From: Vulcanimicrobiota bacterium | GTDB lineage: Bacteria; Vulcanimicrobiota; Vulcanimicrobiia; Vulcanimicrobiales; Vulcanimicrobiaceae | Length of the DNA stretch: 42,191 nt | Direction: 5' to 3' | Assembly: GCA_019240755.1 (NCBI GenBank) | Contig: JAFAXS010000072.1 | Coordinates: 1 to 42,191, forward strand | In this document: positions 35,108 through 42,069 of the stretch, one piece after another | Position numbering within the stretch: position 1 is the first letter of the stretch | How the letters are laid out: the number at the start of each line of letters is the position of its first letter | The notes under the pieces: generated by a model | Told to the model about the DNA's origin: nothing | What the model saw: only the letters and a program-made list of their open reading frames with translations | Databases searched by the model: none | Program-made: the position numbers and the translations under genes

Positions 35108-36277
35108 ATGGCAGCCCAAATCGAGCGAGCGCTCGAGGACCGGATCATCGAACTGCGGCGCGAGATTCATCGGCATCCCGAACTTGGCTTCGAGGAGCAT
35201 GAGACCGCGGCGCTGGTCGAGCGGGAGCTCGACGCGCTGAGCGTCGAGCACAGGCGCTGTGCCGGCACCGGCGTCGTTGCAACGATTCACGGTGCGAATC
35301 CCGGGCGCAACGTCGCGTTGCGCGCCGACATGGATGCCCTGCCTGTTGCGGAACGCACCGGCTTGTCCTTTGCGTCTGCCGTTGAAGGAAAGATGCACGC
35401 GTGCGGCCACGACGCGCACACGGCGATGCTGCTGGGAGCCGCGCACGTCCTCACCCGTCGCAGAACGGAGTTCGCAGGAACGGTGGTGCTCATCTTTCAG
35501 CCGGCGGAAGAAGGGCCGGGAGGCGCGCTCCCCATGCTGCAAGCCGGCGTGCTCGACCGTCCGAAAGCCGACGCCGTTGCCATGCTCCACGTCGATTCTC
35601 GTCTAGACGTGGGAACGGTGGGGATCACTGCAGGCGGCGTCAGCGCCTCGACCGACGAGCTCCGCTTGACCGTGCGCGGACGGGGCGGCCACGGGGCGTA
35701 TCCCCACACCGCGGTCGATGCGATGCCGGCCGCCGCGGCGCTCGTGCTCGCCCTGCAAAACATCGTTGCTCGTGAGACCGACCCCCTCGCGAGCGCCGTC
35801 GTGACGATCGGCACGATCGCCGGAGGATATCGCAACAACGTGATCGCGGATTGCGTCACCCTCTCCGGAACGCTGCGCGCGCACGATGAGACGGTCCGCG
35901 AGGAGCTGGCGCGCCGCGTCGCGCGCATCGGATCGGGAATTGCGGCGGCCTACGGCGTGGAGATCGAGCTCGAGCTCGTACCGGGCTATCCACCGGTCAT
36001 CAACGACGAACCGCTCACGCGCGGCTTCGCTGCCTACCTGCGCCTCGAAGGCGGGCTGCGCGTCGAAGAGCCGCCTCCCACGATGGGCGGCGAAGATTTT
36101 GCATACTTCGCGCAACACGTGCCCGGCGTACTGATTCGCTTAGGCGTGCGCAGCGAGGCCGCGCAATCGTTTCACCCGGGACACAGCCCGCTATTCCGAA
36201 TTGACGAGGCGGCTCTCAAGTATGGCACGCAGACGCTCGTTCTGTTCGCGCTCGCAGTCACGCAGGACGCGATTTGA
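35108..36277 (+). CDS. M20-family amidohydrolase (N-acyl-amino-acid hydrolase type)
   Basis: 389 aa from ATG 35108; the earlier open frame is antisense to the neighbouring gene. Starts with LRREIHRHPELGFEEHETAA. Metal ligands: Cys99 and His101 (HACGHDAHTAM) with the Glu pair in PAEEGPGG; also GGHGAYPHTAVDA in the lid domain, MGGEDFAYF and HPGHSPLF near the C-terminus. This is the amidohydrolase/hippuricase subgroup acting on N-acyl amino acids, amino-acyl conjugates or indole-conjugates; substrate unknown. Cytoplasmic. Confidence 0.92.
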   Translation: MAAQIERALEDRIIELRREIHRHPELGFEEHETAALVERELDALSVEHRRCAGTGVVATIHGANPGRNVALRADMDALPVAERTGLSFASAVEGKMHACGHDAHTAMLLGAAHVLTRRRTEFAGTVVLIFQPAEEGPGGALPMLQAGVLDRPKADAVAMLHVDSRLDVGTVGITAGGVSASTDELRLTVRGRGGHGAYPHTAVDAMPAAAALVLALQNIVARETDPLASAVVTIGTIAGGYRNNVIADCVTLSGTLRAHDETVREELARRVARIGSGIAAAYGVEIELELVPGYPPVINDEPLTRGFAAYLRLEGGLRVEEPPPTMGGEDFAYFAQHVPGVLIRLGVRSEAAQSFHPGHSPLFRIDEAALKYGTQTLVLFALAVTQDAI

Positions 36278-36323
36278 GTAAAGAGGAGCAGTTCGCACCT
36301 GCCGCAGAAACGTAACGAGCGTT

Positions 36324-36824
36324 ATGGCCATCGCCGACGACGTATTTGTCCCCGGGCCCGCATCGCATCGCGCCAGGCTCGATCTGAGCTGCTCCGCGCA
36401 AGAAGCGTTTTCGCTGCTCTGTTCGGTCGAGAAGTGGCCGGTCTGGCTTTCCATGCTCCGCAGTACGCGCCGAACGACGAACGACGGCGACCTGCGCATC
36501 GGCAGCGAGGTCGTTATCCGTTCGTCACTCCCCGGCGAAGAAGAGCAGATGTACGAAGTGGACGCGCTGATCCCCAACTACCGCCTCTCCCTGGTGGGGG
36601 CGTACTCCGTCCGCCGCCGGTTGGATTTTCGCATCGAGCAGAAGGGCTCGAGCGCGCGGCTGCACGTGCACATCTCCTACCCCGCCTACCACGGCAAAGT
36701 CGGAAAGATGCTGGATCGCTGGCAACGGGGCCGCCGCCTCTCGAGCGCGCTCGATGACTCGCTGGTTCACTTCAAGGGCCTGGTCGAATACCGGCGCGAT
36801 GCGCCCGTGCTCGCCGACTTCTAG
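36324..36824 (+). CDS. SRPBCC (START-like) domain protein
   Basis: 166 aa. Begins with RARLDLSCSAQEAFSLLCSVEKWPVWLSMLRSTRR, the usual helix-grip start of polyketide-cyclase/coenzyme-Q-binding SRPBCC proteins, followed by alternating beta strands (GEEEQMYEVDALIPNYRLSLVGAY, RRRLDFRIEQKG) and a C-terminal helix (GKMLDRWQRGRRLSSALDDSLVHFKGLVEY). It likely binds a small hydrophobic ligand; identity unknown. The CIRCE element and fmdB-type gene start just after its stop. Confidence 0.85.
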   Translation: MAIADDVFVPGPASHRARLDLSCSAQEAFSLLCSVEKWPVWLSMLRSTRRTTNDGDLRIGSEVVIRSSLPGEEEQMYEVDALIPNYRLSLVGAYSVRRRLDFRIEQKGSSARLHVHISYPAYHGKVGKMLDRWQRGRRLSSALDDSLVHFKGLVEYRRDAPVLADF

Positions 36825-36828
36825 AAGA

Positions 36829-36855
36829 CTAGCACTCGTTGACCGAGAGTGCTAG
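36829..36855. promoter_or_regulatory. CIRCE element (HrcA operator)
   Basis: CTAGCACTC, 9 nt, GAGTGCTAG: a perfect 9-bp inverted repeat with 9-nt spacing. The CIRCE consensus is TTAGCACTC-N9-GAGTGCTAA, so 16 of 18 arm positions match, and the two differences are complementary. HrcA binds this to repress heat-shock genes (groE, dnaK). Here the -35 box of the fmdB-type promoter lies inside the spacer. Confidence 0.92.
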
Positions 36856-36867
36856 CACCGCTATACT
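36839..36867 (+). promoter_or_regulatory. Sigma-70 promoter of the FmdB-type gene
   Basis: TTGACC (36839-36844), exactly 17 nt, TATACT (36862-36867). The -10 ends 6 nt before ATG 36874, so the transcript should begin at about the A of the ATG (leaderless). The -35 lies within the CIRCE spacer, so HrcA binding would block RNA polymerase. Confidence 0.85.
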
Positions 36868-36873
36868 GTAGGC

Positions 36874-37191
36874 ATGCCGCTCTACGACTACGCGTGCACG
36901 CGTTGTGGGCGCACCCACGAGGTGCGCCATGGGTTCGACGAGACCTATGATGCGCCGTGCGAGGCCTGCGGCGCCCCCGTACGCCGAGTCTTTAACGCCG
37001 CGCCGGTGGTGTTCAAGGGCTCGGGCTTCTACGTAACCGATTCCCGCCGCTCGGGGAAGGCGGCCGGCGAGAAGCCGAAGACCGAGACCGGGGCAAAGGC
37101 CGAGGAATCAAAGCCGGCCGACGCGGCCAAGCCGCCCGAGAAGAGCGCCAAGACCTCCGGCCCCGCGAAGCCCTCGGAATCGGCGGCCTAG
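36874..37191 (+). CDS. FmdB-family zinc ribbon protein under CIRCE control
   Basis: 105 aa. N-terminal zinc ribbon: Cys8-x2-Cys11 (ACTRCG) and Cys29-x2-Cys32 (CEACG), in the FmdB pattern MPLYDYACxxCGxxxE. Residues about 45-55 (VVFKGSGFYVTDS) complete the conserved part. The remaining about 50 residues are a Lys/Ala/Glu/Pro-rich tail of low complexity. FmdB proteins are called putative regulators, but their partner is unknown. The CIRCE promoter suggests heat-shock or proteotoxic-stress induction. No Shine-Dalgarno upstream. The stop overlaps the aroA stop on the other strand within a CTAG. Confidence 0.88.
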   Translation: MPLYDYACTRCGRTHEVRHGFDETYDAPCEACGAPVRRVFNAAPVVFKGSGFYVTDSRRSGKAAGEKPKTETGAKAEESKPADAAKPPEKSAKTSGPAKPSESAA

Positions 37192-38465
37192 CCCCTCCCG
37201 CGCCGCCGCCAGGCCTCCAGAAAGCCCGGGAAGCTCACCTCAATCGAGTCGGCGCTGTCCACTGACAGCGGCCCAGCCCCGCCCGCCAGCACTGCGGCCG
37301 CCATCGCGATCCGGTGATCGCCTTCGGCGCTGACCGCGCCACCGCGCGATTGGGGCGCGCCCCCCGAGATGACCAGGCGGGGGCCCTCGTTCGCGCACTC
37401 GATCCCGACGCTTTCGCAGAGCCGGCCGATTGCCGCTAGACGGTCGGATTCTTTGGTTCGTAGGTCGCTGGCCCCGTCGACCGTCGTGACACCCTCGGCG
37501 AACGCTGCGGCCACCGCGAGCAGCGGGATCTCGTCGATTGCGCGCAGCGCCATGCCTGCGTCGATCCGGCAGCCCCGCAACGAACGGTGCTCCGCCGCGA
37601 TGTCGGCGACCGGCTCGCCCGACCACGCGCGGGGCCGGCGCAGCTCGATGGCAGCCCCCATCTCGCGCAGCGCCTCGAGCAGGCCGATGCGCGTCGGATT
37701 CACTCCGACGTTGCGAAGCACCACCGAGCTTCCCGGCGTGACGACGGCCGCGGTAATGAAGAAGGCGGCCGACGAAAAGTCGCCTGGAACGTCAATCTGG
37801 CCGCCGTCGAGCGGGCGCGCGCCGAGCCGAGCCGTCGTGCCGCCCCACTCGATCTCGCCGCCCAAGTGGCCGATCATCCTCTCCGTATGGTCGCGCGAAC
37901 CGCGATCCCCATCGATCTGCACGGCGACGCCGCCGAAGAGTGCGGCGAAGAGCAGCGCCGACTTCACCTGTGCGGACGGTCGCAACAAGATGAAGTGCCG
38001 AGTTTCAATTTGCGGCGTCCCCCGAATTTCGAGGGGTAAGCGGCCCTGCGTGGTTTCGATCCGTGCGCCGAAGGCGCGAAGTTGCGCGGCGACGGGTTCC
38101 ATCGGCCTCCGCCGCAGGGAGGCGTCTCCGTCGAAACGTGCGGCGAGGTTTGCTCCCGCGCAGACGCCGAGCAGCATCCTCGCGGTCGAGCCCGAGTTCA
38201 TGCAGTCCAATGCCGTTCGCGGCGACCGCAACGCCGCCCGCGCCACGGTCACGGCGCGTGCGTCGCTGCTGATGACGGCGCCCAGCGCGCCCAACGCATC
38301 ACGCGTCGCGCGAACGTCTCGGCCCGCATTGAGACCGCTGATCCGCAATGAGGTCACCGCCGCCGCCCCGGCGATCAATGCCCGGTGAGAGATAGACTTG
38401 TCGCCGGGAACCTCCAGCTCGCCGCGCACCGGCCCCGAATCGAAGGTGACGTGCTCGCCCGCCAT
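37188..38465 (-). CDS. aroA: 3-phosphoshikimate 1-carboxyvinyltransferase (EPSP synthase)
   Basis: 425 aa from ATG 38465 (AAAGGTG upstream); the frame continues upstream through the HU gene as antisense. Joins shikimate-3-phosphate and phosphoenolpyruvate in aromatic amino-acid synthesis. Visible blocks: LEVPGDKSISHRALIAGA (Lys and substrate loop), NSGSTARMLLGVCAG, GDASLRRRPMEPV, GDFSSAAFFITAA, DEIPLLAVAAAFAEG, DLRTKESDRLAA and GDHRIAMAAAV. Class I/II cannot be settled by eye. Cytoplasmic. Divergent from the HU gene. Confidence 0.96.
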   Translation of the reverse strand: MAGEHVTFDSGPVRGELEVPGDKSISHRALIAGAAAVTSLRISGLNAGRDVRATRDALGALGAVISSDARAVTVARAALRSPRTALDCMNSGSTARMLLGVCAGANLAARFDGDASLRRRPMEPVAAQLRAFGARIETTQGRLPLEIRGTPQIETRHFILLRPSAQVKSALLFAALFGGVAVQIDGDRGSRDHTERMIGHLGGEIEWGGTTARLGARPLDGGQIDVPGDFSSAAFFITAAVVTPGSSVVLRNVGVNPTRIGLLEALREMGAAIELRRPRAWSGEPVADIAAEHRSLRGCRIDAGMALRAIDEIPLLAVAAAFAEGVTTVDGASDLRTKESDRLAAIGRLCESVGIECANEGPRLVISGGAPQSRGGAVSAEGDHRIAMAAAVLAGGAGPLSVDSADSIEVSFPGFLEAWRRRGRG

Positions 38466-38568
38466 ACGGTTTGCACCTTTGGTGACAAGGAGTCTTTCAT
38501 CATCTCGTAGCAAGCTGCGCGAGACGATTTGATACGTTCGGAGACTGCTTTTCACACGAAAGGAACGG

Positions 38569-38946
38569 ATGAATAAGCTAGATTTAGTGCGCTCAGCGGT
38601 CGAGCGTCTGGAGCTATCACGCAGGGATGCTGTCGCGGTCATTGACGGTGTGTTCGACGACATAACTTCTGCTGTCGTTGCCGGTGAGGCCGTTAAGATT
38701 CCCGGCTTCGGTCAATTTAAGGTGCGCGATCGCGCCGCGCGGATGGCGCGCAATCCTGCGACCGGTGAACAGGTCAAAGTTCCCGCGAAGCGAGTCTTCA
38801 AATTTCTTCCCGCAAAGGCGCTCAAAGAGGCGGTAATGTCGAAACGTGGTAGCCGAGGCGGCGCGCGCAAGAAAGGCGCGGCCAAGGCGGGGAGCCGCAA
38901 GCCGGCAACTGCTGCGCGAAAGAACGGCAGTCGCAAGAAGCGCTAA
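38569..38946 (+). CDS. HU family DNA-binding protein with basic tail
   Basis: 125 aa. Residues 1-90 are a complete HU/IHF fold: MNKLDLVRSAVERLELSRRDAVAVIDGVFDDI, VKIPGFGQFKVRDRAARMARNPATGE and VPAKRVFKFLPAKALKEAV. Residues about 91-125 add an Arg/Lys/Ala/Gly-rich tail (KRGSRGGARKKGAAK...) like mycobacterial HupB or histone H1, which increases DNA condensation. HU itself bends and compacts DNA. AAAGGA about 5 nt upstream supports ATG 38569. Nucleoid. Confidence 0.93.
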   Translation: MNKLDLVRSAVERLELSRRDAVAVIDGVFDDITSAVVAGEAVKIPGFGQFKVRDRAARMARNPATGEQVKVPAKRVFKFLPAKALKEAVMSKRGSRGGARKKGAAKAGSRKPATAARKNGSRKKR

Positions 38947-38978
38947 AGCACTACTGGGTTTAGTAACGAGGAGCTCCC

Positions 38979-40568
38979 ATGCGATATTTGCGCGCAACTC
39001 TAGCAATTTTGTTTTCCGCGACGTTCGTAGCCGGCTGCAGCGGCGGGGCGAACGCGCCGTCGACGCCCGCGGGTTCGTCAATCCCGACCGTTGGTTCTCG
39101 CGGGGGCGCGATGCAAGCCTCGCGGCTCTTCCACTTTCGGCATACTCCGGCGTATCCGCCGAAGCCGCGCCATCGCGTGACGAGCGCGGACCGCGCGCGC
39201 GCTCTTGCCGCCGGCTGGGTTCCCGTCACGGCAAAGGCGCCCTGGACCAACGGCGCCGGTACGGAGATCTTGATGACCGACGGCACGGTGCTCGTGTCCG
39301 ACTACTGCACTCCCGACTGGTACAGTCTGAAGCCGGATAAGACCGGTAGCTACATCAACGGAACGTGGACGAAGGCTGCCTCGATGCCGTCGAACTACGG
39401 TCCGCTGTATTTCGGCTCCGCGGTTCTGCCCGACGGTAAGCTGATCGTCAACGGCGGCGAGTACAATTTCTGCAACCAAGACGAGACGAACCTCGGAGCG
39501 ATCTACGATCCCGTCGCAAACTCGTGGAAGGCCGTAACCGGCCCTAGTGGCTGGAGCGAGATTGGCGATGCATCGAGCGTGGTACTGCCCGACGGCACCT
39601 ACATGCTCGGCAACTGCTGCGGTTCGAATCAAGCATTGCTCGACGAGTCGAAGATGACGTGGACCGTTGTTGGAACGGGCAAGAACGACACCAACAGTGA
39701 AGAAGGCTGGACCCTCCTGCGCGACGGCAACGTCCTGACGTCCGACGTGTTCGGGGCTCCAAACTCAGAGATCTACAACCGGAAGACGATGAGCTGGTCG
39801 ACCGCCGGCAACCTGCCCAACAATCTGACGGCGGGCTTTGAAATCGGCCCGCAAACGATGCTTCCGAGCAATCGGATCTGGGTAGCCGGCGCCAACCAAT
39901 ACACGGCCGTCTACGACGTTCATTCCAGGACCTGGAAGTCGGGGCCGAACTTCCCGATCATCAACGGTCAACAGGAAGATGCGGCCGACGCACCCTCGAC
40001 ATTGCTGACCAACGGCAAGGTGATGATCGCGGTAAGCCCGGGGCTCTATAGCCCGCCGGCGGCGATCCTGCTCTACGACGGACGACGCCTGAAGCAGCTG
40101 CCGGCGTTCCCCAACGCGCCCAACGATTCGAGCTACAACGTAAGGCTGCTGATGCTTCCGACGGGGCAGGTGCTCGAGGGCGACGGATCGAGCGACGTCG
40201 AGGTATATACCGGCAGCGGCCACGTGCGTGGCATCACCGCGCCGACGATCTCGTCGGTTCCCACGACGCTGACGCACGGGAATACCTACAAGATCGCGGG
40301 CCATTACTTCAACGGATTCTCTCAGACGAACTTCTACGGCGACGACGTGCAGCAAGCGACGAACTATCCGCTCGTGGAGATTACTAATGGCAGCACGGGT
40401 CACGTGTTCTTCGCGCGCACGCACGACCACAGCTTCATGGGCATTGCTTCTTCCCGGAGAGTCTCTACGATGTTCGACGTCCCGAGCACCATCGAAACGG
40501 GCCCGAGCACGCTACGTGTAATCGCGAACGGCGTCCACTCTGCACCGGTCAGCGTAACGATCAACTAG
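38979..40568 (+). CDS. Kelch-type beta-propeller lipoprotein (galactose-oxidase-like fold)
   Basis: 529 aa. Lipoprotein signal MRYLRATLAILFSATF with VAGC (Cys20); GAGGAG 6 nt upstream of the ATG. After a linker of about 70 residues, six kelch-like blades: LPDGKLIVNGGEYNF, LPDGTYMLGNCCGS, LRDGNVLTSDVFG, LPSNRIWVAGANQY, LLTNGKVMIAVSPG, and LLMLPTGQVLEGDGS. The last 100 residues form a C-terminal beta domain with FARTHDHSFMG. Copper-radical oxidase ligands cannot be assigned, so a non-enzymatic or sugar-binding role is equally likely. Ends at a strong terminator. Confidence 0.86.
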   Translation: MRYLRATLAILFSATFVAGCSGGANAPSTPAGSSIPTVGSRGGAMQASRLFHFRHTPAYPPKPRHRVTSADRARALAAGWVPVTAKAPWTNGAGTEILMTDGTVLVSDYCTPDWYSLKPDKTGSYINGTWTKAASMPSNYGPLYFGSAVLPDGKLIVNGGEYNFCNQDETNLGAIYDPVANSWKAVTGPSGWSEIGDASSVVLPDGTYMLGNCCGSNQALLDESKMTWTVVGTGKNDTNSEEGWTLLRDGNVLTSDVFGAPNSEIYNRKTMSWSTAGNLPNNLTAGFEIGPQTMLPSNRIWVAGANQYTAVYDVHSRTWKSGPNFPIINGQQEDAADAPSTLLTNGKVMIAVSPGLYSPPAAILLYDGRRLKQLPAFPNAPNDSSYNVRLLMLPTGQVLEGDGSSDVEVYTGSGHVRGITAPTISSVPTTLTHGNTYKIAGHYFNGFSQTNFYGDDVQQATNYPLVEITNGSTGHVFFARTHDHSFMGIASSRRVSTMFDVPSTIETGPSTLRVIANGVHSAPVSVTIN

Positions 40569-40595
40569 CACTAAATTCTCGAGGGAAAATGAAGG

Positions 40596-40623
40596 GCCCG
40601 GCAGTAAAACGCCGGGCTTTTTG
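40596..40623 (+). terminator. Rho-independent terminator after the kelch gene
   Basis: GCCCGGC, an 8-nt loop, GCCGGGC, then TTTTTG. Perfect 7-bp GC stem with a five-T run, 27 nt past the stop codon. Clear intrinsic terminator. Confidence 0.92.
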
Positions 40624-40802
40624 TTCACCGCGGCGCAGCGAGCAACCAAGGCGCGCGTTCTCTGCTACTAGGGCATGGTGGCGCACGTCAGAAACCCGAA
40701 TAAGAATTGTATGAGGACGTTTCGCTCCGCGTTACGCTGTTCATATCGTCGGGAATACGGGTTCGAGTACTCGACTGAACAACTCGAAAGGAACCCGGAG
40801 CA
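40624..40802. other. Non-coding interval before the small exported protein
   Basis: 179 nt without a supported gene. It holds no promoter I would trust (TTGTAT and CATATC occur with poor spacing) and ends in a hairpin-forming leader. It is lower in GC than its neighbours. Confidence 0.5.
40762..40788 (+). promoter_or_regulatory. Hairpin in the leader of the small exported protein
   Basis: TTCGAGT (40762-40768), 13 nt, ACTCGAA (40782-40788). The 3' arm runs into AAAGGA, a likely ribosome site for ATG 40803, so folding could limit initiation. A 10-bp palindrome CGAGTACTCG (40764-40773) offers a competing pairing. Possible but unproven regulation. Confidence 0.35.
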
Positions 40803-41150
40803 ATGTTAAAACGACTCTATCGCGCCCTTCCCGCAACGCTGCTGCTCGCAACGCTTGCAGTGCCTTTAAGTGCAGTCGCCGCGCCGCCGTCTCCTCACAT
40901 GCGCGTTGAGAATCAGCGTGACAGGATCACGCGGGGCTATCAGAACGGCGGCATCAGCCAGAAACAGCACACGCAGGACATAGCAAGGTTGCAGGCGATT
41001 CGACAGCAGATGAAAGCCCAGCGCGAGCGCAACGGCGGTCACCTAACCCCGCAACAGCGTGAACATGCGTACCAGAGGTTGAACCACCTCGGCGAGCACA
41101 TTTACGACCAACGCCACGATCAACGTCAGGACCGGCAGCCGCCAAGGTAA
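40803..41150 (+). CDS. Small exported helical protein
   Basis: 115 aa. Signal peptide MLKRLYRALPATLLLATLAVPLSAVAA (about 27 residues). The mature part is highly charged and Gln/Arg-rich, with a two-part helical pattern: NQRDRITRGYQNGGISQKQHTQDIARLQAIRQ and RNGGHLTPQQREHAYQRLNHLGEHIYDQ. Similar repeats occur in unnamed exported proteins of other bacteria (recalled, not verified). Periplasmic or secreted. AAAGGA is 10 nt upstream; GGAG lies closer. No partner is obvious. Confidence 0.75.
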   Translation: MLKRLYRALPATLLLATLAVPLSAVAAPPSPHMRVENQRDRITRGYQNGGISQKQHTQDIARLQAIRQQMKAQRERNGGHLTPQQREHAYQRLNHLGEHIYDQRHDQRQDRQPPR

Positions 41151-41181
41151 CGAGCCCAGAACCGCGCCCAAGAAACCGATT

Positions 41182-41211
41182 AATAGGGTCCCGCAATAAC
41201 GAGGCCCTATT
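41182..41211 (+). terminator. Weak hairpin after the small exported protein
   Basis: AATAGGG, 16 nt, CCCTATT, then no T-run; a second small hairpin (CTCGG, CTAA, CCGAG) follows at 41215-41228. Possible termination or processing site. Confidence 0.3.
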
Positions 41212-41294
41212 CGTCTCGGCTAACCGAGCGGCAGTAGGCATCGCTCAAAAGAATCGAAGGGCTGGTTGATTAGCCGCCGAAGCGCGTTACTTGA

Positions 41295-41906
41295 GTGCTA
41301 TTGCAGTCGTTAAACGCTCTCGTTCCAATCGCTACCCTTGTCGTTATCACTGCAGCGGCCTTTGCAGCCGTCGTACAGCTGCGGCACCTGAGAGCAAGCA
41401 ATCAACTCAGCGGGTTGCTCACAATTCTCCACTACTCCCAGGATCCAGAGGAACAGAAGCTGCGGGATTACGTCCTAAACGATTTGCAGACGCGCCTACA
41501 AGATGCCGACTTTCGCAGGAGCCTGACGCAGCGTCCGGTCGACCCCCGCGTGCATATGGAACTAAAGGTCTGCGATTTCTTCGAACAGATCGGCAATTAT
41601 GTGAAGCGTGGGCTGATCGACGAGAGCTCATATCTGGACACCGCCTGCGATTTCGTCGATACGATGTGGACGAAATTGGAACCGGTGATTGCGATAATGC
41701 GCCGGAGCAGGGATGAGACCTTATACGATAATTTTGAATATCTGGAGGCCCGGGCTCGCCTTTGGATTGCGCGCCATTCGCGTGGAAACTATCCGAGAAA
41801 TACGCCGCGCATCGCCGTTCGAGACAATTGGCTCGCGGCGGACAGCACGGAGTCACGCAGTGCGGAAGAGCCGGAAACTCTGCCGGCGAGAACGCCGTCT
41901 ACATAG
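41295..41906 (+). CDS. DUF4760-like single-pass membrane protein
   Basis: 203 aa from GTG 41295 (TTG 41301 also possible). One N-terminal membrane helix (about 6-27; LNALVPIATLVVITAAAFAAVVQL), then a cytosolic helical domain (RASNQLSGLLTILHYSQDPEEQKLRDYVLNDL ... FFEQIGNYVKRGLIDESSYLDT), the DUF4760 pattern. Function unknown. Base composition is lower in GC than the rest of the window, and the gene sits next to the tRNA-like fragment, so it may be accessory or transferred. Confidence 0.72.
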   Translation: MLLQSLNALVPIATLVVITAAAFAAVVQLRHLRASNQLSGLLTILHYSQDPEEQKLRDYVLNDLQTRLQDADFRRSLTQRPVDPRVHMELKVCDFFEQIGNYVKRGLIDESSYLDTACDFVDTMWTKLEPVIAIMRRSRDETLYDNFEYLEARARLWIARHSRGNYPRNTPRIAVRDNWLAADSTESRSAEEPETLPARTPST

Positions 41907-42069
41907 GCTGCGTAGCTCTTGCCGTGCTCAAATCATGGTGGGGAAGGTGGGAGTCGAATCGCTCAAGCCTCATATCGGCCCATGTCGTCTCCTCGTTGTA
42001 GGTGCTGTTCTTTCGCATTGCCGCTACGCTGCATGTCGTCCTAGCACGACGCATGTCATCTCATCGCGT
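41907..42069. other. Non-coding interval with an orphan tRNA fragment
   Basis: About 160 nt with no supported gene. The only recognisable element is the tRNA 3'-end-like sequence (41936-41959). The open frames here are short and not protein-like. Confidence 0.5.
41936..41959 (-). repeat. Orphan tRNA 3'-end fragment, candidate attachment site
   Basis: Read on the minus strand: TTCGACT (T-loop, 41958-41952), CCCAC (T-stem 3' half), CTTCCCC (acceptor 3' half), A (discriminator), CCA (41938-41936). The 5' half of the T-stem that should pair with CCCAC is absent (AGCGA occurs instead), and no GGGGAAG acceptor partner is in the window. It is therefore a broken 3' end, as left by integrases that target tRNA/tmRNA genes. 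The other tRNAs here encode no CCA. Confidence 0.5.

Noticed and set aside
35043-35148. ATG 35148 as the start of the hypothetical minus-strand gene
   Set aside because: It would overlap the 5' end of the M20 gene by 41 nt and its extra residues do not form a convincing signal peptide; kept only as an alternative.
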